Shown: one piece after another, positions 17,256 through 25,636 of the stretch
Numbering within the stretch: the first letter of the stretch is position 1
Layout of the letters: every line of letters starts with the position of its first letter
DNA from: JAKZRT01 sp965247915
GTDB lineage: Bacteria > Pseudomonadota > Alphaproteobacteria > Rhodobacterales > Rhodobacteraceae
NCBI GenBank assembly: GCA_965247915.1
Contig: OZ252048.1
Location: 248,001-312,000, forward strand
Length of the DNA: 64,000 nucleotides
Direction of reading: 5' to 3'
The notes under the pieces: model-generated
The model's input: the letters and a program-made list of their open reading frames with translations, nothing else
What the model was told of the DNA's origin: nothing
Database searches by the model: none
Made by a program: the position numbers and the translations under genes

Positions 17256-18929
17256 CTAACTAAAAAGAACGCGCTGATCTTCCCAAAGAAGCGGCAATTT
17301 ATCCAGGCGCTTGAGTTTGGTCGCGGTCAGTTCATGAGGCTGACGCCCGTCAAGTATAGCGCTGACCAGATTAGGTGCGACGAACGTAAGTTGCAGGGAA
17401 CGTGAGACATCGGCGGTGTCTATGTCTTCCATCGTCGCGATCTGCGATAGGGTCAACTCGGTTTCGCCGGTGTATGACCGGAAGCGCCGCCGGGCATCGA
17501 GCACGGCCTTGATCAAATTTGGATCCGGGTTTGCAGCGTCACCTGCAGCACCCTTCAAGATCAGTCTTAGCTCCGCGCCGCGCCGGGCTAGGCGGATCGG
17601 AGTGCTGATCTCAACAGTCGGGAATTCCAGGTCAGCAAGGCCAAGCACTTTTCGGAACTGTTGGGAGAAGTCGACCTGCGATGTGAGCTGATCTTCTTTA
17701 GGATCGAGCCGTTGTACAATCTGCATCAAAACAGATTTGCAAAGTTGTGAACCCGTATTTTGCAAAGCGTCGGTCAATTCATCGATGGTGTTCAGCAATT
17801 GGCAAATCTTGTCCCGCTCACTGACTTTGGCCACCAATGATTGGCGTGTGCCCGGTTCTTGCAGATGCGCAACAATCGCTTTGGCCAGAACGGCCTCGAG
17901 TTCCTCTGCCGGGATCCGCCAGCCTTTGGCACCGGTCTCAACGCTGCTCTCGACCAGTTGTGGGCTGACGTAATAGCGATAGCGTTGTCCGCTTTTGGTC
18001 GTGTGCACCGGGCGCATCCGGTTCCCGGCCGGATCAAAGAGTTTGCTAGCAAGCGGGCTTGGGTTGCGTGCTTTGCTCCGATCATTGTGGCTTCGGCGAT
18101 TGTCAGCAAGCATCGCCTGAACTTTGTCCCAAAGCTCTTGATCGACTAGGCCCGAATGTTGGCCGTCATAGACCTTGTCGCGATGTCGAATGCGTCCCAC
18201 ATAAATCGTGTTCGACAGCATGTGGTAAAGTTTGCCCCTGGAGAATGTACATCCGCCAGTCCTGTGTCCTTTCCGGCTAACGCGGATCGGCGTCAGTCGC
18301 CCTGCCCGTCTCAACTCTGCCTGCAGACGACGAACCGACCCCAGCTCTAGGTACCGCTGAAAGATGCGGCGCACGAGATCGACCTCTTCGGGCACGGGAA
18401 CCAGCATCCGGTGTTCTGGTCGATAGCCCATTGGAGGGATACCGCCCATCCACATGCCTTTGGCTTTCGATGCCGCGATCTTGTCCCGGATGCGTTCTGC
18501 CGTCACCTCACGTTCAAACTGTGCAAACGACAGCAACACATTGAGTGTAAGGCGCCCCATGCTAGTCGTTGTGTTGAACTGCTGGGTGACAGACACAAAG
18601 GAAACGCCCGCTTCGTCAAAGATAGCTACCATGCGCGCAAAGTCTGCCAGCGCGCGTGTTAAGCGATCGACTTTGTAGACGACAACGATATCGATTTCAC
18701 CGGCTTGGATATCGGCCAGCAATTGGACTAGACCCGGCCGTTTCATAGACCCGCCGGAGAACCCGCCATCATCATAAAAGGCTGGCAGTTCCTGCCAGCC
18801 TTTATGTTTCTGGCTGGCAATGTAGGTCGAGCAAGCTTCGCGCTGCGCATCTAGAGAGTTGAACGCCTGCTCCAGTCCTTCCCCAGTCGATTTGCGGGTG
18901 TAAATCGCACATTGAAGGACGTTAGCCAT
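17256..18929 (-). CDS. large serine recombinase
   Basis: A 557-residue site-specific recombinase. The N-terminal resolvase domain (about 1-150) carries the catalytic Ser14 in YTRKSTGEG, the dimer/active-site segment VVYKVDRLTRALADFARM and the EREVTAERIRDKI helix. A recombinase domain follows (about 160-270, GIPPMGYRPEHRML onwards). The zinc-ribbon region that usually has Cys pairs reads LFDPAGNRMRPVHTTKSGQ, so the metal-binding cysteines are missing, as in a common alphaproteobacterial subgroup. Its ATG overlaps the stop of the DUF2924 gene (TGATG), so translation is coupled. It probably mobilises the surrounding DNA; the direct repeat lies just past its 3' end. Confidence 0.93.
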   Translation of the reverse strand: MANVLQCAIYTRKSTGEGLEQAFNSLDAQREACSTYIASQKHKGWQELPAFYDDGGFSGGSMKRPGLVQLLADIQAGEIDIVVVYKVDRLTRALADFARMVAIFDEAGVSFVSVTQQFNTTTSMGRLTLNVLLSFAQFEREVTAERIRDKIAASKAKGMWMGGIPPMGYRPEHRMLVPVPEEVDLVRRIFQRYLELGSVRRLQAELRRAGRLTPIRVSRKGHRTGGCTFSRGKLYHMLSNTIYVGRIRHRDKVYDGQHSGLVDQELWDKVQAMLADNRRSHNDRSKARNPSPLASKLFDPAGNRMRPVHTTKSGQRYRYYVSPQLVESSVETGAKGWRIPAEELEAVLAKAIVAHLQEPGTRQSLVAKVSERDKICQLLNTIDELTDALQNTGSQLCKSVLMQIVQRLDPKEDQLTSQVDFSQQFRKVLGLADLEFPTVEISTPIRLARRGAELRLILKGAAGDAANPDPNLIKAVLDARRRFRSYTGETELTLSQIATMEDIDTADVSRSLQLTFVAPNLVSAILDGRQPHELTATKLKRLDKLPLLWEDQRVLFS

Positions 18930-19450
18930 CAGCGCGATCCCACCTTTTCCCGAAGCCCGAAGAACTTGGGTCCGTTTCGACTGACCCCGGTGATAGCTTT
19001 GGCGACCGCTGACAGGGAGCCATGGGTCTTGCCTCGCCAGAGATAGCCCTTCTCCGCCACATGCACTTCGTACCGCTCGCCTTTCCAGTCCCGCAGGATC
19101 CTCGTTCCGGGCATTGGACGCGCGGCGGAACGTGTTTTGGTTTCAACCGTATCACCGGTTGGGGTTTGGGCACGGCTCGGCGATTCCAGAGCCGATATTC
19201 GCCGCGCCAGCTCTGGGCCGAACCCGCCAAACATCTCCGCCTGCCATTTCCACGCAATCCCCAGCATCAGGAACCGTTTTCGCGCGCCCTTCGGTGCGTC
19301 GCTGCCCCACGCCCTTTGCCAGGATTTCCGCAAGACAACATTGTCGAGCTCAGCCAGAGCCTCGATACGATCGCGAAGGTCTGAGGGCTCAGGTGGTGCC
19401 GCACGGCCAACATTTGATCCGTCCTCGAACCGGGCACGATCATGCCGCAT
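18929..19450 (-). CDS. DUF2924 domain protein
   Basis: A 173-residue protein from the ATG at 19450 (MRHDRARFEDGSNVGRAAPP). The DUF2924 core is recognisable in LRDRIEALAELDNVVLRKSW, ARKRFLMLGIAWKWQAE and GTRILRDWKGERYEVHVAEK with the ending SLSAVAKAITGVSRNGPKFFG. Family knowledge: such proteins occur next to large serine recombinases in alphaproteobacteria and have no established function. It starts 11 bases inside the DUF3489 gene and ends on the recombinase ATG, so the three form one translationally coupled unit. A role as a recombinase accessory or directionality factor is an inference. Confidence 0.85.
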   Translation of the reverse strand: MRHDRARFEDGSNVGRAAPPEPSDLRDRIEALAELDNVVLRKSWQRAWGSDAPKGARKRFLMLGIAWKWQAEMFGGFGPELARRISALESPSRAQTPTGDTVETKTRSAARPMPGTRILRDWKGERYEVHVAEKGYLWRGKTHGSLSAVAKAITGVSRNGPKFFGLREKVGSR

Positions 19451-19766
19451 TGGCACCGGCCTCAAGCATTGGCTCAGCGAGGATCCGATAACGTGTGGGT
19501 TTGTTGCGGCCGGGCTTCTCGCCGTGGATATCAAATCCTGCCTGGCGCAGCCGCGACATCGCCGCTCGTGTCGTGTGTGGCTGCCAGCCAAATTTACGAC
19601 AAATGACATCCGCTCCGGCGCCGTTCTTGGCGCTGAGCATTTGGATTAGCTGAGCCCGCTTGGTTTGTGGTGGTTGTGTCTCGCGCTTGCGCAGCGGTTT
19701 GATTGGCGCTTGGACCGGTTTGTCTTTGGGTTCATTTGGGGCATGTTTTGCCATATTAATATCCAT
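19440..19766 (-). CDS. DUF3489 domain protein
   Basis: A 108-residue protein. The first 35 residues are a flexible Pro/Lys-rich tail; the rest (KRAQLIQMLSAKNGAGADVI then KFGWQPHTTRAAMSRLRQAG and RYRIL) is a compact winged-helix-like DUF3489 domain, which fits DNA binding. The start at 19766 is the first ATG; a second in-frame ATG lies at 19754 and neither has a strong ribosome site. It is the first gene of the DUF3489-DUF2924-recombinase unit. Role unknown; regulation or accessory DNA binding is plausible. Confidence 0.85.
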   Translation of the reverse strand: MDINMAKHAPNEPKDKPVQAPIKPLRKRETQPPQTKRAQLIQMLSAKNGAGADVICRKFGWQPHTTRAAMSRLRQAGFDIHGEKPGRNKPTRYRILAEPMLEAGANAA

Positions 19767-19976
19767 TGCATGTTCACACCGGCAAAAGCGCCGGTGGTAC
19801 TGGGCAAAGCCCGGAAATCCAGGCCAAAGGAGGGGAAAGTGTGTCGTTTCCTTAGACAGTACCGCTCAGGTTAAGCACAAAGTCCAGTCGAATCCGGGGA
19901 CAACACCAAACACAGGCAAACCAGCAAGAATTCGGAGGATCCAAGGACTTCACCGCAACTGCTCCAATGATGGCGT

Positions 19977-21511
19977 ATTCTGTTGAAAAAGTCTTCTTGA
20001 TTTTAGATCATCTCGCTGATTCAATCTCTGCATTGATGCGGGGGATTGGCGGCGATGTTGGGACCGAAGCAAGAGGCACAGAGCGCGCTTTTCTATGACT
20101 TCTCGATAGAAGACCACGTCCCGCAAGATCATCTGCTGCGGTCGATTGATCGCTTCGTCGATCTGTCCTGCATCCGCCAGCATCTCGCGCCATTTTACAG
20201 CTCAACCGGCCGCCCTTCGATTGATCCTGAGCTGCTGATCCGCATGCTGCTGGTGGGCTACTGCCTGGGCATCCGCTCGGAGCGGAGGCTGTGCGAGGAA
20301 GTGCATCTCAATCTGGCGTATCGCTGGTTTTGCCGCCTGGACCTGACAGATCAGGTGCCTGACCACTCGACATTCTCAAAGAACCGGCATGGCCGTTTCC
20401 GTGACAGTGACCTGCTGCGTCATCTCTTTGAGACGGTCGTGGCGCGTTGCATTGCCGAGGGGCTGGTCAGTGGCCAGCGCTTTGCGGCGGATGCCAGTCT
20501 CATTGAGGCCGACGCAAATAAACAGAACTCCACCGCCAAAGAAGATTGGGATCACAGCACGATTGACCCCGATGACGCACCTCGTGCGGTGCGGGAATAT
20601 CTCGACGTTCTGGATGACGCGGCCTTTGGCGCGGCGACGACCGTTGAACCGAAGTTCACGTCTCACTCCGACCCATCCAGTCAATGGACAGCGGCCCGCA
20701 AAGGTCCTGCGTTCTTTGCCTATTCAACCAATTATCTGATCGATACTGATCACGGTGTCATCGTGGACGTGGAAGCCACACGATCAATCCGACAGGCGGA
20801 GGTCGGGTCTGTGCGTACAATGCTGGATCGGGTCAAAGAAGGGTTTGGCCTGCATCCAGAGCGCATCATTGCTGACACGGCTTATGGTTCAGGCCCCATG
20901 CTTGGATGGTTGGTGGATCGCGGCATCGCTCCGCATATCCCGGTAATCGACAAAGCTGGCCGAACCGATGGCACCTGGACACGAGCCGATTTTGAATGGG
21001 ACGCTGAGAACGACCAGTACATCTGTCCCGAGGGACAGGCGTTGAAGCAGTTCCGCCGCAACTACTCAGACCCCAAGCGTGGCCCGTCCGACAAAGGCAC
21101 TGCCAAGTATCGCGCGCTGAAACTGACTTGCCAAAGTTGCCCGTCCAAGGCGCGCTGCTGTCCCAACATGGATGCCCGATCCATCACCCGCGAAGAACAC
21201 GAAGATGCCAGACAAGTTGCCCGAGACATCGCAAAAACCAGGCAATATGAAATCTCGATGAAGCTGCGGAAAAAAGTCGAGATGCTGTTTGCTCACCTCA
21301 AACGCATTCTTGGCCTTGGACGGCTCCGATTACGCGGCCCATGCGGCGCAAACGATGAATTCCTCCTCGCTGCCACCGCCCAGAACCTTCGGAAACTGGC
21401 CAAGATCTTTCCTGCACCGCAGAAACCGCGAACAGCCTGACCAGAAAGGTGTTCGGGCTCACATACAACGGCCACTTTCTGCACCTGCAACACGTTGTTT
21501 TTCAACAGAAT
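19977..21511 (+). mobile_element. IS1182 family insertion sequence
   Basis: The element is bounded by 14-bp perfect inverted repeats ATTCTGTTGAAAAA (19977-19990, and as the reverse complement at 21498-21511). It is about 1535 bp long and contains one transposase gene. No convincing target duplication can be seen at the outer ends (GCGT on the left, CGGC on the right). It sits upstream of the DUF3489 cassette and separates it from the decayed polyamine operon. Confidence 0.85.
20055..21440 (+). CDS. IS1182 family transposase
   Basis: A 461-residue DDE transposase from the ATG at 20055. The N-terminal helix-turn-helix part reads VPQDHLLRSIDRFVDLSCIR, followed by RPSIDPELLIRMLLVGYCLG and DHSTFSKNRHGRF. 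The DDE core includes FAADASLIEADANK, ERIIADTAYGSGPML and a late Glu in REEHEDARQVARD. A Cys cluster (CPEG..., CQSCPSKARCCP) is normal for IS1182. The gene is uninterrupted and probably functional. Confidence 0.93.
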   Translation: MLGPKQEAQSALFYDFSIEDHVPQDHLLRSIDRFVDLSCIRQHLAPFYSSTGRPSIDPELLIRMLLVGYCLGIRSERRLCEEVHLNLAYRWFCRLDLTDQVPDHSTFSKNRHGRFRDSDLLRHLFETVVARCIAEGLVSGQRFAADASLIEADANKQNSTAKEDWDHSTIDPDDAPRAVREYLDVLDDAAFGAATTVEPKFTSHSDPSSQWTAARKGPAFFAYSTNYLIDTDHGVIVDVEATRSIRQAEVGSVRTMLDRVKEGFGLHPERIIADTAYGSGPMLGWLVDRGIAPHIPVIDKAGRTDGTWTRADFEWDAENDQYICPEGQALKQFRRNYSDPKRGPSDKGTAKYRALKLTCQSCPSKARCCPNMDARSITREEHEDARQVARDIAKTRQYEISMKLRKKVEMLFAHLKRILGLGRLRLRGPCGANDEFLLAATAQNLRKLAKIFPAPQKPRTA

Positions 21512-21753
21512 CGGCGGGAAGGAGACATTCGCTGCGCGTCGGACCAACGGCGGCTGAGCGGACGTCCGCGATTGCGTCGCGGTTGGCAATTTTGGGGCAA
21601 TTCCGCCAAATGGTGAGGCTAGTACTTAAGACATTGGTGGGCGAACATGATTAATACTGGTGACTGGCGGCCTGAATTCGTATTGTCGGCCAAAAAACGT
21701 ACTTTCGGCGCTCAAAACTTGCACGTGATACCGTCGAACTAGGTATCTGACAT
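21512..21753. other. intergenic stretch, nothing definite
   Basis: The DNA between the IS1182 right end and the terminator of the polyamine operon contains no frame with protein-like composition and no RNA gene that I can see. It is less GC-rich than the core. Confidence 0.4.
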
Positions 21754-21782
21754 AAAACCGGGACGCCTTGGCGCCCCGGGTT
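21754..21782 (-). terminator. terminator downstream of the first polyamine-type operon
   Basis: On the minus strand the sequence AACCCGGGGCGCC, a short AA loop, then GGCGTCCCGGTTTTA forms a strong GC-rich hairpin with one bulge and a short T-run. It lies about 25 bases after the binding-protein stop codon, where a factor-independent terminator is expected. Confidence 0.75.
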
Positions 21783-21805
21783 CTGCTTTGTTGATTGCAG
21801 CAAAG

Positions 21806-22843
21806 TTACTTCTTCAGGTTTGTCCAAATCTGGTCGTAGACCGCCTGGGTTTCCTGATTGCAGGCCTCGATAAACACACCTGGGCCTGCGCTTGCTGGTG
21901 GGTTGGCCTCAGGCAAAGTTCGCAATGACTCATCGAGCAGATCAGAAACGCCAGTAACGCCGGCTCCATAAGCAGTCCAATTGGTCAGCATCGCTACATT
22001 CTCTGGGACAAGCAGGAAATCCATGAATTTTAACGCGTTTTCACGATTTGGTGCATCCTGAAGCAGCACTACATTATCCATCCACGCAACATAGCCCTGT
22101 TTTGGGAAAGCATATTGCACATTTGCACCTTCATCGCGCGCCTTGGCGCTGAAACCATCGTAGATCATGCCCGCTGCCGCATCGCCTGAAACCAGAACTT
22201 CTTTGGCTGTGTCCGAGTTGAACGACGCCCAATGACCTTTCGCTTCCTGCAACATCGCGTTGAGCGCTTTCAATTTATCGCGATCAGTTGAACATTGTTC
22301 TATGCCCATGTGCAGAGCCGCCAGGGTCATCACTTCGCCCTGGCTGTCCAGAATGTTGATCTTTCCCGACAGCTCAGCCGGAGGATTAAACAAAATATCG
22401 GTGGTGTTGATGTCCCCGGAATATACATCCAAATTAACCGAGAAGCTGGTTGATCCCCATCGATATGGAATTGAACTTTGGCGACCCGGATCGAATGCGG
22501 GATCAGCCCATTCTGGTGCGATGTTGCCTTTATTGGCCAATTCGCCATCTGCGATTGTATCAAGCATGCCTTCTGTTGCCATGATTGACACCATATAATC
22601 GCCGGGAACGGCGACGTCATAGGTTCCAATGGCCCCTGCTTTAAGCGAAGCCAGCAAAGACTCGTTTGAATCGTAAGTATCCATCACCACTTCAATGCCG
22701 GTTTCAGCAGTGAACTTGTCCACCAATTCTTGTGGGATGTATTCAAACCAATGGTAGACGACTACTTGCTCGTCGGCGGTGGCGGCGTTCGCCGCCAAGC
22801 TAAGCGCCATCACGGTGGTCGTTGCTATTAGCAGATTTTTCAT
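21806..22843 (-). CDS. spermidine/putrescine-type ABC binding protein
   Basis: A periplasmic solute-binding protein of 345 residues from the ATG at 22843, which has GGAGAG 5 bases upstream; the ATG at 22855 is inside that ribosome site. A signal peptide (MKNLLIATTTVMALSLAANA) is followed by the PotD/PotF N-terminus VVYHWFEYIPQELVDKFTAE and ETGIEVVMDTYDSNESLLA. The C-terminal EACNQETQAVYDQIWTNLKK is typical. It would deliver a polyamine or related amine to the two permeases encoded upstream. Both of those genes are damaged and no ATPase gene remains, so the protein may now be an orphan. Confidence 0.88.
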   Translation of the reverse strand: MKNLLIATTTVMALSLAANAATADEQVVVYHWFEYIPQELVDKFTAETGIEVVMDTYDSNESLLASLKAGAIGTYDVAVPGDYMVSIMATEGMLDTIADGELANKGNIAPEWADPAFDPGRQSSIPYRWGSTSFSVNLDVYSGDINTTDILFNPPAELSGKINILDSQGEVMTLAALHMGIEQCSTDRDKLKALNAMLQEAKGHWASFNSDTAKEVLVSGDAAAGMIYDGFSAKARDEGANVQYAFPKQGYVAWMDNVVLLQDAPNRENALKFMDFLLVPENVAMLTNWTAYGAGVTGVSDLLDESLRTLPEANPPASAGPGVFIEACNQETQAVYDQIWTNLKK

Positions 22844-22862
22844 TTTTCTCTCCATCTGTTGG

Positions 22863-23671
22863 TTATTTTGTGTTGTCGGATTTGCTGACGAAATAGGATA
22901 TCGTGACCATCACCACCGACAGGCCCAGCAGCATCGTCGAAATGGCCATGATATTGGGTTTGATCCCCTGTTTCACCGACCCGAAGATCGCGGTCGGCAG
23001 GGTTTCAACGCCTGCACCCTTTACGAAGATGGTGATAATGAAATCATCCAAAGACACAATAAAGGCCAGCATGAAGCCTGAGATAATGCCAGGCATCATC
23101 AATGGCATCAGGATCTTAATGAACGCCTGTCGTTTGGTGGCATAAAGGTCCATCGCCGCCTGCTCATAGGTGTCTTCGATCCCCTGCATCCGAGCCGCGA
23201 TGGGCAGGTAAGCAAAGGGTATGCAAAAGGCGATATGGGCGACAAGGATCGTCATATAGCCGCGGGTGAAACCAATTGAGTTGAAAAAGATCAGCGTTGC
23301 AACCGCGAGGACGATCTCTGGCACCATAAGTGGCAGACTGATCAATCCAAATGACGCGGTGCGCAGTTTGAATTTCCCCCCCGCACCATCGCAGTTGCTG
23401 CAAGCGTGGCAATGGTTGTTGCGCAGGTCCCCGCAACAATCGCGATGGTGAATGAGTTCCAGGCCGCAGTCTTGAATTTGCCGGATTCAGGACCGATGAA
23501 CACGTCGGCGTACCAACGGAAAGTGATGCCTTCCCAATTGGTGATCGAATTGCTGTCGTTCAGCGAATAAATCGTCACAACCAGCAGCGTCGCATAGAGA
23601 ATGATCAGGCAAAGAACAGTAATCGGGAAAAAGCCGGGAAAGCTTTTGATATCATATTTACCCTTGCGCAT
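22863..23671 (-). pseudogene. PotC/PotI-type permease, frameshifted in a G tract
   Basis: Two adjacent frames make one permease. The first (23342-23671) encodes the N-terminal part to ATLAATAMVRGG, and the second (22863-23345) continues ISLPLMVPEIVLAVATLIFF to the end with the EAA loop QAAMDLYATKRQAFIKILMP. They join if one extra G is added to the run of seven G's (minus strand) at 23376-23382, restoring MVRGGKFKLRTASFGLISLP. The total would be about 269 residues, the usual length. This is either a real inactivation, a slip-prone tract, or a sequencing error in a homopolymer. Its start overlaps the stop of the upstream permease. Confidence 0.8.
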
Positions 23672-24366
23672 CAGCTTACTTCCTTTTCAGCTTTCGCCTG
23701 TTGGCGGGCAAAAATCACCAGAATGATTAGGACCATCGTCAGCAGAACCATTGAGGCCGCTGCCCCAAAGGGCCAGTTGCCGGCGTTGCCTTTGAACTGT
23801 TCTTCGATCAGCGAGCCGATCATGAAGTTTTTGGCCCCACCAAGCAAACCGGGTGCAAGGAATGACCCCAGCGAGGGCACGAATACGAGGATACATCCCG
23901 CAATCACGCCGGGCTTAACCGCCGGAAGCAGAATGCGGCGCAGGTTGACCCATTTTGAGGCATATAGATCAGCCGCAGCTTCACTAAGCGAGAAATTATA
24001 CCGCTCCACGCTGGCGTAGATCGGCAGCACCATAAATGGCAAGTAGGAATAGAAGAGGCCCAGTTGCACCGCAAAATTGGTGTTTATGATGTGGATCGGG
24101 CTGTCGATAACTCCGATTCCCAGCAGAAAATCATTCAGCGGGCCATTATCGCGCAGCATGAATTTCATAGATACCGTTCGGATCAGCAGGTTCACCCAAT
24201 AGGGGATGGTGATCAGAAACACCCACAGAGGCCGCGCATTTTCCGGTCGTGTCGCGATGAAATAAGCCGTTGGAAAGCCAATCACCAGCGCTAGCAATGT
24301 GGCCGCCCCTGCCTGCCAGATGGAGCGCCAGAATATTGTGATATATGTCCATTCAATACTTGCAAC
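23671..24366 (-). pseudogene. PotB/PotH-type permease truncated by IS3
   Basis: The frame from ASIEWTYITIFWRSIWQAG to the stop at 23671 is a typical PotB C-terminal three quarters, with the EAA loop EAAADLYASKWVNLRRILLP and several transmembrane helices. It begins exactly at the inside edge of the IS3 element at 24367. About the first 60-80 residues, including the first membrane helix, are gone, and the sequence beyond the other IS end does not continue the gene. A deletion next to the insertion is therefore likely, and it may also have removed an ATPase gene. Confidence 0.85.
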
Positions 24367-24405
24367 TGAGCTACTCCCCAACCGTTGGACAGTATTTGGC
24401 GCAAT

Positions 24406-24991
24406 CTAAGCTACTTTTTGCTCCTGCTGATCGGGTTGCGTTGTTTCATTTCTCTGCCAATAGACCACGGCTGGAGGCTGGCCGCCAAGTGCGGAATGCG
24501 GCCGCTTCTGATTGTAGAACTCCATCCATTTGCCGACGCCGGCCTTGGCCTCCGATCCAGTCTCCCAGGCGTGCAGATAGACGCACTCGTATTTCAGCGA
24601 GCGCCACAGCCGTTCCACAAAAATATTGTCGAGGAACCGGCCCTTGCCGTCCATCGAGATATGCACGCCTGTCCGCTTCAGTTGGCCCGTCCAGACAAAG
24701 GATGTGAACTGACTGCCTTGGTCAGTGTTCATGATCTGGGGCGGGCCAAACTTGTGGATTGCCTCGTTCAACGCCTCGACGCAGAAGTCCGCTTCCAGCG
24801 TGTTCGAGATGCGCCACGTCATTTGGCGCACACCGTAAAACGGCGTTTCCAAGAACTGCTTATCTATCAGGCGCATCAGGTCGAGGTTCATCGCGGTCTC
24901 ACCCTTTGGCTCATAGAAAGGATGACCGTGAGATCGACAGCAAGGCGCATTGTTTGCCAACAGACAGGTTTGGAAGGCCTGGCTCAATCAT
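24406..24991 (-). pseudogene. IS3 transposase orfB, internally deleted and frameshifted
   Basis: The frame starts as MIEPGLPNLSVGKQCALLSI and SRSSF, then a one-base insertion (around 24918) breaks it; another frame continues YEPKGETAMNLDLMRLIDKQ. After FYGVRQMTW the sequence jumps directly to RISNTLEADFCVEALNEAIH. The intervening roughly 75-80 residues of the integrase core, including the segment with the first catalytic Asp (family: WCADITYLP), are missing. The later NTDQGSQFTS (second Asp) and LDNIFVERLWRSLKYE (Glu) are present. The product cannot be an active DDE transposase. Confidence 0.85.
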
Positions 24992-24999
24992 CTTCCGCC

Positions 25000-25293
25000 T
25001 CACTTGCCGGCCCAGGGCTTGAGCTTTCTGGCCAAAAAATCGTTGGCGACGGCCAGCTCCCCTATCTTGGCGTGCAAGTCTTTAACCTGTTCTTCGTCAA
25101 CTTCAGCCGCTTTCCTGCTGCCGCGCTCGAACACGCCCGACGCGCCTTCAAGCAACGCACGTTTCCATTGATGGATCATGGTAGGATGCACGCCAAACCG
25201 GCTCGCCAACTCTGAAACCGTCGCCTCCCCCTTCAGCGCCTCCAATGCCACCTTGGCCTTAAACTCTGGATGATGTTGCTTTCGTTTCGACAT
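25000..25293 (-). CDS. IS3 family transposase orfA
   Basis: A 97-residue helix-turn-helix protein of the IS3 family: MSKRKQHHPEFKAKVALEAL, then the helix-turn-helix ATVSELASRFGVHPTMIHQW, and a C-terminal leucine-rich coiled segment. It is complete and may still bind the element ends, but with orfB inactive it would not support transposition of this copy. Confidence 0.88.
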   Translation of the reverse strand: MSKRKQHHPEFKAKVALEALKGEATVSELASRFGVHPTMIHQWKRALLEGASGVFERGSRKAAEVDEEQVKDLHAKIGELAVANDFLARKLKPWAGK

Positions 25294-25502
25294 TTCTGAT
25301 CTCCTTCGTGTTGAAGATCAGCAGACTACAAATCGCAGCTTACGTCAGTGTCCGAATTTCGGGGGGTAGCTCAGTTGGGCTCGTCATTTTAAAAAAACTG
25401 GGCCTCGACACAAGGCCACATTGGGAACATACTGAACTCAGTAAAAGGCAGCTTTGATGTCCAAAAACGCGCGCCACACTCGTTCCTGATATCTGCTTAC
25501 CC

Positions 25503-25528
25503 TTGAGTGCTGTCTTTGAGTGCTGTCT
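25503..25528 (+). repeat. 13-bp tandem duplication
   Basis: The unit TTGAGTGCTGTCT occurs twice in direct succession, followed by a further TTG. It lies between the decayed IS3 and the peptide transporter operon, directly before the hemJ-like remnant. Confidence 0.85.
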
Positions 25529-25530
25529 TT

Positions 25531-25596
25531 GCATCGGTCATCGCATGGATGGCCGGGCTGTTCTATCGGCCGCGTCCGTTTGTTTTTCACGTCAAG
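25531..25596 (+). pseudogene. tiny hemJ-like remnant
   Basis: Twenty-two codons read ASVIAWMAGLFYRPRPFVFH then VK. The block VIAWMAGLFY.PR.FVFH is very close to the conserved first helix region of HemJ (protoporphyrinogen oxidase, UPF0093), with the usual Leu residues changed to Arg and Pro. No flanking HemJ sequence can be recognised. It looks like a scrap left by rearrangement. The short length makes chance resemblance possible. Confidence 0.4.
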
Positions 25597-25636
25597 CGGT
25601 ACACGATATTTCGGAAAAATTTAGGGAGACGAATCA

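Larger units (their letters stand above)
24367..25373 (-). mobile_element. decayed IS3 family element
   Basis: The ends are imperfect inverted repeats: TGAGCTACTCCCCAACCG at 24367, and TGAGCTACCCCCCGAAATTC read inward from 25373. The element is about 1007 bp, shorter than the roughly 1250 bp usual for this type. orfA is intact but orfB carries both a frameshift and an internal deletion. No matching target duplication is visible in the flanks. The insertion truncates the permease gene at 23671-24366. Confidence 0.85.

Noticed and set aside
19977..21511. Target duplication of the IS1182
   Set aside because: The bases next to the two inverted repeats do not match, so no duplication is claimed.
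25361..25378. tRNA-like GGTAGCTCAGTTGG at the IS3 end
   Set aside because: It is part of the IS terminal inverted repeat (same motif at 24364-24374 inverted), and no tRNA cloverleaf can be folded around it.
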